Shown: positions 44,554 to 54,516, numbered from the stretch's first letter. The stretch: DNA of 64,000 bases from an uncultured Clostridia bacterium (GCA_947625735.1 CANQPL010000004.1:56681-120680), one strand, 5' to 3'. The notes: generated by a model not told the origin, from the letters alone. Program-made: numbers and translations.

Positions 44554-44629
44554 TATCGTGAAAATAAAAGTATCTGTTGCGTATGCTTAATTTGTAAAGG
44601 CAGCAGAAAATTGTTTTTTTACAAATTTA

Positions 44630-44643
44630 TGCAAACGATTACA
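44630..44643 (+). promoter_or_regulatory. LacI/CcpA-type operator in the leader of the solute-binding protein gene
   Basis: TGCAAACGATTACA fits the cre consensus TGWNANCGNTNWCA at all fixed positions but one (C at the first W). It sits downstream of the promoter, where a repressor would block elongation. Confidence 0.5.
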
Positions 44644-44667
44644 ATAATAAAAAAGGAGGAAATAAGA

Positions 44668-46047
44668 GTGATAAACTATAAGAAAAGCTTAGCGGCTTGT
44701 ATGGCGCTTTCGATTGCGGCGTCCCTGTCTGCCTGCGGCGGCTCGGGAACATCTGAAGAAGCAACTCCCGATGTAACTACCACTGCTGCAACCGAGTGGA
44801 CGGGCGACAACATAGAGGTCGAGGAAATGGAGGAAACTCTTGATGTGAATATTGAGGGACAGACTCTGACGTGGCTGGGCATTTATGACCTGAACCCGAC
44901 AAACGACTCCCCCGAAAGATCGCCTGAGCTTGCACTTTTTGAAGATACCTACGGTGCAAAGATCGTCTATCAGCCTACCACCAACGACAAGCGTTTTGAT
45001 GATCTGGCAACCTCTATTCTCGGAGGCACGCCACCCGATATTTTCGCATATGAATGGAGGAGCTTCCCATATGATATCTCCAAGGATCAGTACCAGCCCA
45101 TTGATTCACTTGTAAACTGGGACGATCCCAAATGGGCTGATGTAAAGAATACAGCATATAAATTCACATGGAACGGCGAACATTACATAGCTCCTCTGGG
45201 CTACAGCTTCAACGATACTCAGGTGCTTATGTATAACAAGACTCTTGTGGAAAATGAGGGCTTTGATGATCCGTATCAGCTTTATCTTGACGGCAAATGG
45301 GACTGGAACACCTTTGTGGATATGATGAAAACATTTGTTGAAAACGGCGGCGGCACCGAAAGATTCGGCATAGGCGGCTGGTGGGCGAATGCGTTCGTCT
45401 ATACTGCGGGCGACACTATGGTTACCTATGACGGCAAGACATTTACCAATAACCTGAGAAGCGCAAAGATCGAAAAGGCGCAGCTTGTACTGGAGGATAT
45501 CTTTAAATCAAATCTTATCAAGAGGGGCTGGATAGGCGGCGAATCGGCATTTACCGACGACAGTCTGCTCTTCTACTCCATGGGTACATGGGCGTACAAC
45601 GCAGCAGCGCAGTCAAGGCCCAATGACGTTATACAGATAGTTCCCTTCCCCAGGGATCCCGATCAGGATAAATACTATGTATCCAACAAGGTATTTGCAT
45701 ATATGTGGGTAAAGGGTTCGGAAAATGCCGACTGTGTAAAGGCATGGTTCGACTGCAACAGGACTGTAAACTACGAGGATACATATATTCAGGCAACAAA
45801 GGAAAAATTCCTTGCAAACAATCCGGGCTGGTCATCGGAAATGTATGATATCGCTATGGATTTCTATGATGAGGATAAATTTACACAGGCTTATGACTAC
45901 GGCTACGGTCTTAGCACCTATATGGCTGATACTCTTATGGGTCAGCTCTATGAGGGCATTGCCAATGAGCAGTTTGAAAGCTGGGTAACCGCAAGGGAAG
46001 AATATTATGCTATCGTTGACGAGGAGATAAAGGCATATAACGGCTGA
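44668..46047 (+). CDS. Extracellular solute-binding lipoprotein, family 1 (orphan, sugar type)
   Basis: 459 residues from GTG 44668 (AAAAGGAGGAAATAAGA before it). Signal peptide ends in lipobox SLSAC (Cys23), then an acidic Thr/Glu linker. The binding protein body shows LATSILGGTPPDIFAYEW, PLGYSFNDTQVLMYNKTL, GKWDWNTFVDMMKTFVENGG and FSYMWVKGSE-like (VFAYMWVKGSENADCVKAW) patterns of ABC sugar-binding proteins. Permease and ATPase genes are absent, so it must use transport components encoded elsewhere, or act as a scavenger or sensor. Control by a LacI-type regulator is suggested by the operator-like site in the leader. It ends at a terminator. Confidence 0.88.
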   Translation: MINYKKSLAACMALSIAASLSACGGSGTSEEATPDVTTTAATEWTGDNIEVEEMEETLDVNIEGQTLTWLGIYDLNPTNDSPERSPELALFEDTYGAKIVYQPTTNDKRFDDLATSILGGTPPDIFAYEWRSFPYDISKDQYQPIDSLVNWDDPKWADVKNTAYKFTWNGEHYIAPLGYSFNDTQVLMYNKTLVENEGFDDPYQLYLDGKWDWNTFVDMMKTFVENGGGTERFGIGGWWANAFVYTAGDTMVTYDGKTFTNNLRSAKIEKAQLVLEDIFKSNLIKRGWIGGESAFTDDSLLFYSMGTWAYNAAAQSRPNDVIQIVPFPRDPDQDKYYVSNKVFAYMWVKGSENADCVKAWFDCNRTVNYEDTYIQATKEKFLANNPGWSSEMYDIAMDFYDEDKFTQAYDYGYGLSTYMADTLMGQLYEGIANEQFESWVTAREEYYAIVDEEIKAYNG

Positions 46048-46086
46048 TAAAACCTGTTAAGTATTAACAAAAAATTTACTTTATAT

Positions 46087-46121
46087 TCACGCTGCATTAC
46101 TTTATGCGGCGTGATTTTTTT
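46087..46121 (+). terminator. Terminator of the solute-binding protein gene
   Basis: Stem TCACGCTGCAT (46087-46097) / ATGCGGCGTGA (46104-46114) with one mismatch, then a seven-T run. Confidence 0.8.
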
Positions 46122-46186
46122 GGCAATTATGCAATATTACCAAATAAATGATGAAATATTTTTGTATATAATCATCTAAAGATTCG

Positions 46187-46215
46187 TTGACAACCCGGTA
46201 TTTTTTTGTTATAAT
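46187..46215 (+). promoter_or_regulatory. Consensus promoter of the giant repeat protein gene
   Basis: TTGACA (46187-46192), 17 bases, TATAAT (46210-46215), with about 80 bases of leader and a GGGAGGAATC site before GTG 46296. Confidence 0.88.
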
Positions 46216-46295
46216 AGATACAATTAGAGTAATAATGTGCGGGTATGCCATTATTTCCGAACAATGAATTTTTTTAGCACGGGAGGAATCAAGCT

Positions 46296-49200
46296 GTGGA
46301 AATTTATAAGGACTATGACCGTTTCAAAACCGCTTGTGAGGAATTTAAAAGCGCATTTACCGAAAAGTATTTTGAAACGGGTAAGCTCTTCTGTCATCCG
46401 CTCTGCGATGATCTGATCTATGCGCCCTGTACGCCCGAGGAGGCAAAGACCAACGGTCCGGAGATCTGCCGTATGGGAGATATGCTCCTTATGAGCACTG
46501 ACGGAAAGAATTTTGAGCCGTTCAAGCTGGCAGACGCAAGAAAGATCGCCGAGGAAAACGGGTCGGTCTATATCACCGATCTGCTCTTTCAGTCTGCCTT
46601 TGAAGCACAGTGCTGGATGATCGACGGCAGGCACGACACTCTTATTATCAGTGAGGAGCATATGAAAAAGGAGGGCAAGCCCTATGCGCCCGTAACTCCC
46701 CTGACAAATGTGGTGCAGCATTTTAAAAAGATAAATTGCAGCTTTCTTTATACAAAGGGTACTCCCGAAAGCCCTGCGGTACTTGCCGAAAAGGATATAA
46801 GCGAAAAGCTCGATAAATTCCTTGACGATCTGCTTGAGGAGTTTTCAAGAATAGAATTTGTGGGTGAAGCAGAATTTGATATTTTCGGCAGCAGGATCAC
46901 CACCGATAAAAACGAAGCCCGCTGCATGGAGCTTGACAAGGGTCTTAGTATCCTTGATACCGTAAAAACCTCAATGCAGGCAAATGAAGCACCTCTTAAA
47001 GCTGCGGGAGTGGATTTCGATCTTCTGAAATACTCGGTCAAGCTGCTTATAAAAGCAGGTGAAAAATGCGGCGTGACCATTTCCGAAAAGGATCTTGAAG
47101 GCGCATCTGATGCCGAAGCCGTAAAGGAAAAATTCAGAAATCTCATCTCCGAAAAGAACGGCTACGGGTTTAAATATACACCCGTTGATAAAGAAAAGGC
47201 TCTTGCTGACATTAAGGCAGCCGAGCTTTCTGCAGCATCTCCCGAGGAGCTTAAAAAGGACGTGGCAGATCTTCTTAAAGTGCGTCCCGTCACGGGCGCA
47301 GTTTTCAACCTTGCAAGAGCAGTTTCTCCCGCAGATGCGGAAAATGTTGAGAACATCTCAGAATACTGGGGCTGTGAAGCATTAAGTGCCGAGGAGCTGG
47401 GCAAGTATCTGGATAAGTCATATATTCCCGAAGATGCAAGGGACGAGAATGGCAAGCTCATCTGTCCGGGCGCTCAGGCTCAGGTCATCTCCAAGGATAT
47501 TGAAACCGCAGCAGCAAGGTATAAAATGAAAAATCTTCCCGTACTAAAGGAGCTTTCCGACAGATGCGAGGAGGCGGAAAAGGCAAGCCGCACCTATAAC
47601 GGCACTGTATTTGCCTCTGCCGAAGAAATGGAAAAGGCGGTAAAGAACGAAAAGGAACTGGCGGAGCTTTGCGCCGATCTTTCCGTTCTTAACGAGGAAG
47701 AACTGAAAAAGCTGAGAAAATACATATATGATATGCCCCTTGACAAGAAAACAACGGGCAGATATTTGCTGAAAATAAAACTCGCTCTCAACGACTGCGA
47801 GGAAAATCAGTTAAAACTCCTTTGCACCGGTCTTACACTCAAAAAACGCGGAGAGCTGGAGGAGCTTAAAAAGAAGATAGCAGATGGCGGATTTGATGAG
47901 GTAGTTGCCGCACCCTTTAAGGCAATGATTAACGATTCAATTCTTAATGCCGATCTTAAAGAGCTTACCGAGATGTTCAAATCTATCCCCGACAGCTCAA
48001 AGGCGGATTCACTTGAAAAGGCTTTGGCTTCGGGAAAATATGACAAGATATTTACAAGGCATTTCACCGCCAAAATCGCCGATGCCCGTGACGGCTTTGC
48101 AAGAAAAGAGCTTGCAGACATCTGCAAAGATGTGTCCTCTGCTGCAAAGGCAGCACTTGACGATATTTCCAAAAAGCTTGATGCCGTAAAGTGCAGAGAA
48201 GCCCTTAAAACAACCTATAAAAAAGCTGTATCCGACAGGTACAGTGCTATTGAGGAGCAGGAGGCAGCCGAAGCGTTTGCAGGCATAAAGACTGCCGATA
48301 AATCTAAGATAGAAGAACTGAAAAAGATTATCGGATCGGGCAGATTCCGCAAGGATATCTGCGACAAATATTCTGCCGACATTGAAAAGCGTATTGAAGA
48401 GATCAATAATCAGGAATTTATTGACAAGTGCAATTCTATTCCCAAAATGGACAGAAAGGCGCTTGAAGAGATCACCGCAGAGCTTAAAAACGGAAAACAC
48501 GACGAGGATATTACAGCAAAATATCTCGGAATGGTTGACGCAAGAGAAAAGGAGCTTACAAAGGCTGAGATCGCCGATATGTGCAAGGATCTTGAAAATA
48601 TGGACTTTGCAAAGCTTGATGAGCTTGAAAAGAAGCTTGCGGAAAAGAATTATCCCGAAGATCTTACAAAGGAATATACAGATAAGATCGCACAAAGAAG
48701 AAAGGCTCTTTACAATAAAGAAGTCGATGACCTTTGCAAGAATATCGGTACAATGGATAAGCCCGCACTGGCAGAGCTTACCGAAAAGCTCAAAAACGAA
48801 AAATACGATCCGGAATACACGAAGAAATATTTTGCAGATATTGAAACAAGAATAAACAAAATTGAAAATGACAAACTCACCGCAATGTGCAAAGACGTTG
48901 AAAAGCTCAAAAAGGAGGAGCTGGAAAAGCTCTCTGCCGAGATCGGCAAACTTGATGTCAGAAAGGAAAATGCCGCTCCGTTCTTAGACAAGATTCGCAA
49001 GGCAGAAATAAGCCTGATGAAGAAGGAGCTGGAAAATCTCTGCAAGAATATAGCCAACACACCGAGAAAAGAGCTTGAAAAGCTCAGAGAAGCTCTTTCG
49101 GGCGGCGACTTTGACAAGGAGCTTTCAGACAAGTACATCAAGCAGATAGACGAGCGCACAAAGGAGCTTATCAAAAAGGAGCTTTCCGAGCTGTGCAAGA

Positions 49201-51056
49201 ATATTGCAGGTTCGCCCAAGGATAAGCTCATGGAAATGAAGCTCACCATAAACGACACCCCCGAATATGCTGAGCAGGGCAAGGCATATCTTGAACAGAT
49301 AGATACCCGCCTCAAGCAGATAGACAAGGCTGAGTTCGATAAGCAGATGGCTTCTATTGACAAGCTTTCAATGGAGGAGCTTGACAAGTTCACAGAAGAC
49401 CTTGAAAAACGCAAGCCCACTCTTGATGCAAAGCTCTACGAAGCGTCCGCCGAAAAGTGCAAGGCACGCAGAAAGCTCCTTGAAGAAACTGAGCTTAACA
49501 AGATCACCGAAAATCTTGCAAATGCAGATCTTGCGGCTCTCAACAATATGAGAGAAGCTGTTGCCGAGGGCGATTTCACTCCCGAATTTACCTATCCGTA
49601 TCTTAAAAAGATTGATGACGCTATCAGTGACCGTCACATAAAATATTTTACCAAGCTCACCGAGAAAGTCAGCGGTATGTCCAAAGCAGAGCTTGTGGTG
49701 CTTCTTGAAAAGATCAAGAAAAACGAAAATCACTGCCCGGACGATATGCTCCAGCGGTATGTTGGTAAGGTAAATGCTGAGATACGCAAGGCAGACAGCA
49801 ATATGCTCAGTGCCAAGTGCAAAAATATCGGCTCTTTCAGTGAGCATCGCAGCTATGAGCTTATCAAGGATATTCAGGAAATGGATATTGATGATGATAA
49901 CAAGAAGCGTTACATCAATCAGATAACTCTCCACATTGTTGATATGAAAACAAGGGAAAGAGATGCTTATGTTGAGAAGCTGAATCTGTCTATGGTGGAT
50001 AATTCGATCTCGGGCGGAAATAACTTCTATGTTCCGGGTATCTCCAAGACCTTTGAGCAGCAGTTCAACGCCTGCAAGTCATATGCAAGCATGGAGGAGT
50101 TTGAGCTTCCTGTACTCATCTATCTGATAGATGTTTCCAAGGCTGATAATTTCTATATGCTCACCGTTGAACGCTTCTACTTCAAGGGCAAAAATGCATT
50201 CGGAAATGTGGCTGTAGACCAGATCGAAAGATTTGAAGCAAAAGGCGGCGTGTTCGGTGCAGCAGCACTTCATCTTATTGAAAAGGACGGTAAGGATTCG
50301 GTTATCCCCAACGGACTTAATAAAAAGACCTCCGAAAATGCTGTTAAGGTACTCAATTTCATAGTAGCACTTATCCAGAAGGAAAGAGCAGCATCGAAGA
50401 TCAAGGAGGCAGAGGAGATAAGAGCCGCCGAGGAAGCAAAGCTCAAGGAGCAGGAGGAAGAACGCAGAGCGATCGAGGCAGCAAGGAAAAAGGCGGAAGA
50501 AGCTGAAAAGCCCGCACCCAAGCCCGAAGAAAAGCCTGTTTTGAAGCCCGAGGAAAAGACAGCTCCGAAGCCTGAGGATAAAACTCCTCCTAAACCTCCC
50601 AAGCCCGAAAACAAGCCTACCGTACCTATCAAGCCGATTAAGCCTATCGAGGTAGTTGTTTCCAATATACCCGAAGTAAAGCCTATCCAGCACCTTGAAG
50701 CAGATAAAAAGCCCGCACCTGCAAAGCCCGATGAGACACCCAAACCGGCAGCACCCGTTAAAACCGAAACACCCGCTAAGCCTACCGAAGCACCAAAACC
50801 CGAAACAGCGGCTAAGCCTGCGGCACCTATCAAAACCGAAACTCCCGCTAAGCCCGCCGAGGCTCCAAAGACAGAAACTCCTGCTAAGCCTGTCGAGGCT
50901 CCCAAAACAGAGGCTCCCGTTAAGCCTGCCGAAACGCCTAAACCCGAGGCACCCAAGCCCGAGCTTAAAATAAGGTTCTGCGACCAGTGCGGAGCAAAGA
51001 TCCCCAACGAAAAGGCTAAATTCTGCATGGAATGCGGTAATAAGCTGTCCCAATAA
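46296..51056 (+). CDS. 1586-residue protein with about fifteen 51-residue helical repeats, a PH-like domain and a C-terminal zinc ribbon
   Basis: Not recognised as a known family. N-terminal part (about 1-140) of mixed alpha/beta type; helical region to about 450. Residues about 451-1221 hold about fifteen 51-residue repeats: (K/E)ELxxLCKNI, then (L/M)xEL..KL, a turn Gx(Y/F)D, and a KYxxxIxxRxKEL helix, spaced by exactly 51 in the best copies, with a Cys in the first helix of many. Residues about 1238-1365 resemble a bacterial PH domain (MLTVERFYFKGKNAFGNVAV...). A short charged coil follows, then a Pro/Lys/Glu-rich linker of imperfect PAKPxEAPKTET repeats (about 1410-1555), and a zinc ribbon FCDQCGAKIP-FCMECGNKL (four Cys). 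No signal peptide or membrane helix. GTG start with AGGAATC. A GtrA-like gene follows 130 bases later. Confidence 0.8.
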   Translation: MEIYKDYDRFKTACEEFKSAFTEKYFETGKLFCHPLCDDLIYAPCTPEEAKTNGPEICRMGDMLLMSTDGKNFEPFKLADARKIAEENGSVYITDLLFQSAFEAQCWMIDGRHDTLIISEEHMKKEGKPYAPVTPLTNVVQHFKKINCSFLYTKGTPESPAVLAEKDISEKLDKFLDDLLEEFSRIEFVGEAEFDIFGSRITTDKNEARCMELDKGLSILDTVKTSMQANEAPLKAAGVDFDLLKYSVKLLIKAGEKCGVTISEKDLEGASDAEAVKEKFRNLISEKNGYGFKYTPVDKEKALADIKAAELSAASPEELKKDVADLLKVRPVTGAVFNLARAVSPADAENVENISEYWGCEALSAEELGKYLDKSYIPEDARDENGKLICPGAQAQVISKDIETAAARYKMKNLPVLKELSDRCEEAEKASRTYNGTVFASAEEMEKAVKNEKELAELCADLSVLNEEELKKLRKYIYDMPLDKKTTGRYLLKIKLALNDCEENQLKLLCTGLTLKKRGELEELKKKIADGGFDEVVAAPFKAMINDSILNADLKELTEMFKSIPDSSKADSLEKALASGKYDKIFTRHFTAKIADARDGFARKELADICKDVSSAAKAALDDISKKLDAVKCREALKTTYKKAVSDRYSAIEEQEAAEAFAGIKTADKSKIEELKKIIGSGRFRKDICDKYSADIEKRIEEINNQEFIDKCNSIPKMDRKALEEITAELKNGKHDEDITAKYLGMVDAREKELTKAEIADMCKDLENMDFAKLDELEKKLAEKNYPEDLTKEYTDKIAQRRKALYNKEVDDLCKNIGTMDKPALAELTEKLKNEKYDPEYTKKYFADIETRINKIENDKLTAMCKDVEKLKKEELEKLSAEIGKLDVRKENAAPFLDKIRKAEISLMKKELENLCKNIANTPRKELEKLREALSGGDFDKELSDKYIKQIDERTKELIKKELSELCKNIAGSPKDKLMEMKLTINDTPEYAEQGKAYLEQIDTRLKQIDKAEFDKQMASIDKLSMEELDKFTEDLEKRKPTLDAKLYEASAEKCKARRKLLEETELNKITENLANADLAALNNMREAVAEGDFTPEFTYPYLKKIDDAISDRHIKYFTKLTEKVSGMSKAELVVLLEKIKKNENHCPDDMLQRYVGKVNAEIRKADSNMLSAKCKNIGSFSEHRSYELIKDIQEMDIDDDNKKRYINQITLHIVDMKTRERDAYVEKLNLSMVDNSISGGNNFYVPGISKTFEQQFNACKSYASMEEFELPVLIYLIDVSKADNFYMLTVERFYFKGKNAFGNVAVDQIERFEAKGGVFGAAALHLIEKDGKDSVIPNGLNKKTSENAVKVLNFIVALIQKERAASKIKEAEEIRAAEEAKLKEQEEERRAIEAARKKAEEAEKPAPKPEEKPVLKPEEKTAPKPEDKTPPKPPKPENKPTVPIKPIKPIEVVVSNIPEVKPIQHLEADKKPAPAKPDETPKPAAPVKTETPAKPTEAPKPETAAKPAAPIKTETPAKPAEAPKTETPAKPVEAPKTEAPVKPAETPKPEAPKPELKIRFCDQCGAKIPNEKAKFCMECGNKLSQ

Positions 51057-51136
51057 TATAATAAAAACGTCCCAATGATCCAACCACAATTATGGACTTA
51101 ACGGATCAAAGGTATCAAAAAATAACTGTCATGGGT

Positions 51137-51159
51137 TTCCCGGGTATAATGTCCGGGAA
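51137..51159 (+). terminator. Hairpin between the giant protein gene and the GtrA gene
   Basis: 7-bp stem TTCCCGG (51137-51143) / CCGGGAA (51153-51159). There is no T-run directly after it, so it may be an intergenic processing or attenuation hairpin. Confidence 0.35.
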
Positions 51160-51186
51160 GCCTGTGCTGTCTTTTGTAAGGATATT

Positions 51187-51720
51187 ATGACTAAAAAATT
51201 TTTCAGAAAAATATATTCCATACTTCCCTCCCCCGCAGAAAAGCTCTGCCTGAAATACGAGAACGGCATTATTTATATTTTTTACGGAGTTCTCACCACT
51301 CTTGTAAACTACACCGTTCACTTTGGATTGAGGTTAGCATTTGCCGATCTACCGCCGCAGGACGCGCTTACATTCCAAAGTCTGATAGATTCCATGGCAA
51401 ATTCCGCCGTATCGTCCGCAGGCGCAGCTACGGTTTCGTGGATAGTTTCTGTCATTTTTGCTTTCTATGTCAATAAGATATTTGTTTTTGAGAAGAAAAG
51501 CACCGTTAAAGGTGAAACGCTGCGTGAATTTCTTACCTTTTCGGGAGGGAGAATTTTTTCTTACGGCTGCGAGCTTGCCATTATGTTCACCTTTGTGGAT
51601 ATGCTTCACTTCAATGAGCTGATCGTAAAATTGATGTGCGGCATTGTGGTCATGATCCTGAATTATTTTTTAAGCAAATTTTTAGTTTTTACGAAAAATA
51701 ACAAAGAAAACTCACGGTAA
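51187..51720 (+). CDS. GtrA-like membrane protein
   Basis: 177 residues with four membrane helices. The family patterns are YIFYGVLTTLVNYTVHFGLRL (helix 1), FYVNKIFVF and NYFLSKFLVF (helices 2 and 4). GtrA proteins are thought to move undecaprenyl-linked sugars across the membrane for cell-wall or exopolysaccharide glycosylation. No glycosyltransferase gene adjoins it here. The gene begins at ATG 51187 with AAGGA, 130 bases after the giant repeat protein. Confidence 0.88.
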   Translation: MTKKFFRKIYSILPSPAEKLCLKYENGIIYIFYGVLTTLVNYTVHFGLRLAFADLPPQDALTFQSLIDSMANSAVSSAGAATVSWIVSVIFAFYVNKIFVFEKKSTVKGETLREFLTFSGGRIFSYGCELAIMFTFVDMLHFNELIVKLMCGIVVMILNYFLSKFLVFTKNNKENSR

Positions 51721-51785
51721 AAAAATTTTAACTTTTTTCTGAGAAAAAAATTGTGTAAAAAATACAAATTTACATAAAAAAACAC

Positions 51786-51814
51786 TTGACAAATTCGGAA
51801 AGATGTTGTATTAT
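51786..51814 (+). promoter_or_regulatory. Promoter of the pfl operon
   Basis: TTGACA (51786-51791), 17 bases, TATTAT (51809-51814). About 195 bases of leader, with an ACGGA...TCCGT hairpin near 51935-51950, precede the pflB start. Confidence 0.75.
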
Positions 51815-52013
51815 ATTAGTAATAGGAAGTGTAAAGCAAAGGCTTTCCAAAATTTTCATGTTATTTTTATTGTTTATGCGCGATGAAATAATACCGATTA
51901 GGTATAGTTAAAACGTATTGACAAATGTATCCCAACGGACGGAGATCCGTATTATTGCATTACAAGACTTCGCACCGCTCACAGCGGGCGAAAGATTAAG
52001 GAGGAAATAAATT

Positions 52014-54113
52014 ATGAAGCAGATGCCACAGGAATGGGAAGGCTTCATCGGCGGTCAGTGGACAAAGGAGATCAATGTTCGTGATTTTATTCAGAAGAAC
52101 TACACCCCATATGACGGCGATGAAAGCTTTCTCGCAGCACCCACTGCTGCAACCAAGAAGCTCTGGGACGATGTAATGGATCTTGCCAAGAAGGAAAGAG
52201 AAGCAGGCGGTGTCCTTGATATGGATACAAAGGTAGTATCCTCTCTTACCTCTCACGGCGCAGGCTATATTGAAAAGGATCTGGAGCAGATCGTAGGTCT
52301 CCAGACAGATAAGCCCTTTAAGAGAGCGCTTATGCCTTACGGCGGTCTGAGAATGGCTGAAAATGCGCTTGTTCAGAACGGATATGCCATTGACCCTGAG
52401 ATCAAGCACATCTTTACCGAGTACAGAAAAACTCATAATGCGGGCGTTTTTGACGTTTACACACCGGAAATGAGAAAAGCAAGAACTGCACATATCCTTA
52501 CCGGTCTCCCTGATGCATACGGCAGAGGAAGGATCATCGGCGATTACAGACGTGTTGCCCTCTACGGCGTGGATAAGCTCATTGAGGATAAGCAGGAGCA
52601 GAAGGCATTCTACACCTGTCCTATGACTGAGGAGAAGATCCGTGCAAGAGAGGAAATTGCTGAGCAGATCAGAGCCCTTGAAAACCTGAAGAAAATGGCT
52701 GAGATCTACGGCTGCGACATCTCCAAACCCGCATCTACCGCAAAGGAAGCAGTACAGGCAGTTTACTTCGGCTATCTGGGCGCAGTTAAGGATCAGAACG
52801 GTGCGGCAATGTCCCTCGGACGAACATCTACATTCCTTGATATCTATTTTGAAAGAGATTTTGCAAAGGGTATCATCACCGAGGAACAGGCACAGGAAAT
52901 AATCGACCACTTCATTATGAAGCTGCGTCTCGTTCGTTTTGCAAGAACTCCCGAGTACAATGCCCTGTTCTCAGGCGATCCTCAGTGGGTAACCGAGTCC
53001 CTTGGCGGTATGGGTATTGACGGCAGACATATGGTAACAAAGACCAGCTTCAGATATCTGCATACTCTTGAAAATCTCGGCACTTCTCCTGAGCCTAACC
53101 TTACTGTTCTCTGGTCCACAAGACTTCCTCAGGGCTGGAAAAACTACTGTGCTAAGATATCCATTAACACATCGTCTATCCAGTACGAAAATGATGACCT
53201 GATGAGAGTTACACACGGTGACGATTATGCGATCGCTTGCTGCGTATCCTCCATGAGAGTCGGCAAGGAAATGCAGTTCTTCGGAGCAAGAGCAAACCTT
53301 GCAAAGTGCCTGCTCTATGCGATCAACGGCGGCGTAGACGAGATCAGCGGCGTACAGGTAGCTATCAAGCTCAGACCTATCACCAGCGAGTATCTTGACT
53401 TTGATGAAGTAATGGAAAGATACGATGACATGATGACATGGCTGGCAGAGCTTTATGTAAATACACTGAATATTATTCACTATATGCATGATAAATACTG
53501 CTACGAAAGCCTCCAGATGGCTCTCCATGACAGAGAGGTCAAGAGATACTTCGCAACAGGTATTGCAGGTCTTTCTGTTGTGGCTGACTCACTCTCTGCT
53601 ATCAAGTACGCTAAGGTAAAGACTGTAAGAAACGAAAACGGCGTTGTAGTTGACTACATCATCGAGGGCGACTTCCCCAAATACGGCAATGATGATGACC
53701 GTGTTGATGAGATCGCTCAGGACGTACTCAACAGATTCATGAACAAGATCCGTCAGCAGCACACCTACAGGGGCGGCGTGCCTACCACATCAATTCTTAC
53801 CATTACATCTAACGTTGTTTACGGTAAAAAGACAGGCTCAACTCCTGACGGCAGAAAGCAGGGCGTGCCTCTTGCACCCGGTGCTAACCCCATGCACGGA
53901 AGAGATACTCACGGTGCTTCCGCTTCCCTCTCCTCCGTTTCCAAACTCAACTTCATCAACGCTCAGGACGGTATCTCCAATACCTTCTCCATTATTCCCG
54001 ATGCACTCGGCAAGGATAACGGCGTATTCCTCGGCGACCTTGACCTTGACAAGCTCAATGATTGTCCTTCCTGCGCTAATATTCCCAATATCAGCGACAC
54101 GGACAGAGATTGA
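52014..54113 (+). CDS. pflB: Pyruvate formate-lyase catalytic body, lacking the glycyl-radical domain
   Basis: 699 residues; converts pyruvate and CoA to acetyl-CoA and formate. The PFL barrel is complete up to the active-site cysteines in [17 protein letters not shown] (the CC pair), [33 protein letters not shown] and [13 protein letters not shown]. It then ends in a short tail ([17 protein letters not shown]) instead of the roughly 55-residue C-terminal segment with the radical glycine. That segment is encoded by the next gene. E. coli PFL is 759 residues; the two pieces here total 779. ATG 52014 has AGGAGG. It is strongly expressed in style (frequent preferred codons). Confidence 0.95.
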   Translation: MKQMPQEWEGFIGGQWTKEINVRDFIQKNYTPYDGDESFLAAPTAATKKLWDDVMDLAKKEREAGGVLDMDTKVVSSLTSHGAGYIEKDLEQIVGLQTDKPFKRALMPYGGLRMAENALVQNGYAIDPEIKHIFTEYRKTHNAGVFDVYTPEMRKARTAHILTGLPDAYGRGRIIGDYRRVALYGVDKLIEDKQEQKAFYTCPMTEEKIRAREEIAEQIRALENLKKMAEIYGCDISKPASTAKEAVQAVYFGYLGAVKDQNGAAMSLGRTSTFLDIYFERDFAKGIITEEQAQEIIDHFIMKLRLVRFARTPEYNALFSGDPQWVTESLGGMGIDGRHMVTKTSFRYLHTLENLGTSPEPNLTVLWSTRLPQGWKNYCAKISINTSSIQYENDDLMRVTHGDDYAIACCVSSMRVGKEMQFFGARANLAKCLLYAINGGVDEISGVQVAIKLRPITSEYLDFDEVMERYDDMMTWLAELYVNTLNIIHYMHDKYCYESLQMALHDREVKRYFATGIAGLSVVADSLSAIKYAKVKTVRNENGVVVDYIIEGDFPKYGNDDDRVDEIAQDVLNRFMNKIRQQHTYRGGVPTTSILTITSNVVYGKKTGSTPDGRKQGVPLAPGANPMHGRDTHGASASLSSVSKLNFINAQDGISNTFSIIPDALGKDNGVFLGDLDLDKLNDCPSCANIPNISDTDRD

Positions 54114-54135
54114 TTTTCCTTTAAGTTAATTTTGA

Positions 54136-54162
54136 CCGCATATCCCCTTGTGGGATATGCGG
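54136..54162 (+). other. Intercistronic hairpin after pflB
   Basis: Perfect 11-bp stem CCGCATATCCC (54136-54146) / GGGATATGCGG (54152-54162) with a 5-base loop and no U-run. Position suggests an RNA 3'-end stabiliser or processing site between pflB and the radical-domain gene. Confidence 0.65.
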
Positions 54163-54183
54163 CACAAAATAAATTGTAAGAGC

Positions 54184-54214
54184 GCCATAGAAGTATGGTT
54201 TATATTTCTATGGC
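54184..54214 (+). other. Second intercistronic hairpin in the pfl operon
   Basis: 9-bp stem GCCATAGAA (54184-54192) / TTCTATGGC (54206-54214), 60 bases before the glycyl-radical gene. It could adjust the relative amounts of the two proteins. Confidence 0.55.
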
Positions 54215-54273
54215 AAATATACACGAAAACGGTATATTTATCCGTTTCACCTATTTTGAAAGGAGTTTTTACT

Positions 54274-54516
54274 ATGGCAGCAAATGCACAGCAGGTAAGT
54301 AATCTGGTTGGTCTTCTTGACGGCTACGCTCAGAAGGGCGGTCATCATCTTAATGTAAATGTGTTTACCCGTGACACTCTTCTTGACGCTCAGAAGCACC
54401 CCGAGAATTATCCCCAGCTCACTATCCGTGTATCGGGATATGCAGTAAACTTCATCAAGCTCACCAAGGAGCAGCAGGATGATGTTATTTCCAGAACCTT
54501 CCATGCAGCTCTTTGA
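54274..54516 (+). CDS. Stand-alone glycyl-radical domain of pyruvate formate-lyase
   Basis: 80 residues. [28 protein letters not shown] and RVSGYAVNF (radical Gly) are the C-terminal PFL signature; [11 protein letters not shown] at the start equals the PFL segment that comes right after FSIVPNALGKD in normal enzymes. It thus begins where PflB ends, and has no N-terminal extension as E. coli GrcA (127 residues) has. Start ATG 54274 has GAAAGGAG; the longer ORF from 54148 is untranslated. Since pflB itself lacks the glycine, this is an essential second subunit, not a spare part. pflA follows in 3 bases and should activate it. Confidence 0.9.
   Translation: MAANAQQVSNLVGLLDGYAQKGGHHLNVNVFTRDTLLDAQKHPENYPQLTIRVSGYAVNFIKLTKEQQDDVISRTFHAAL

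Noticed and set aside
50500-50960. Short DNA repeats resembling a CRISPR array
   Set aside because: They encode in-frame PAKPxEAPKTET protein repeats of the linker, with no spacers and no cas genes.
50079-51089. Long minus-strand ORFs (336 and 252 aa) opposite the C-terminal part of the giant repeat protein
   Set aside because: They mirror the repetitive, biased composition of the plus-strand gene, have low-complexity sequence (GLG, SFG runs) and no ribosome site or conserved motif.
54148-54273. Upstream extension of the glycyl-radical ORF (track start 54148)
   Set aside because: The added residues run through the two intercistronic hairpins and have no similarity to PFL; ATG 54274 has a strong GAAAGGAG site.
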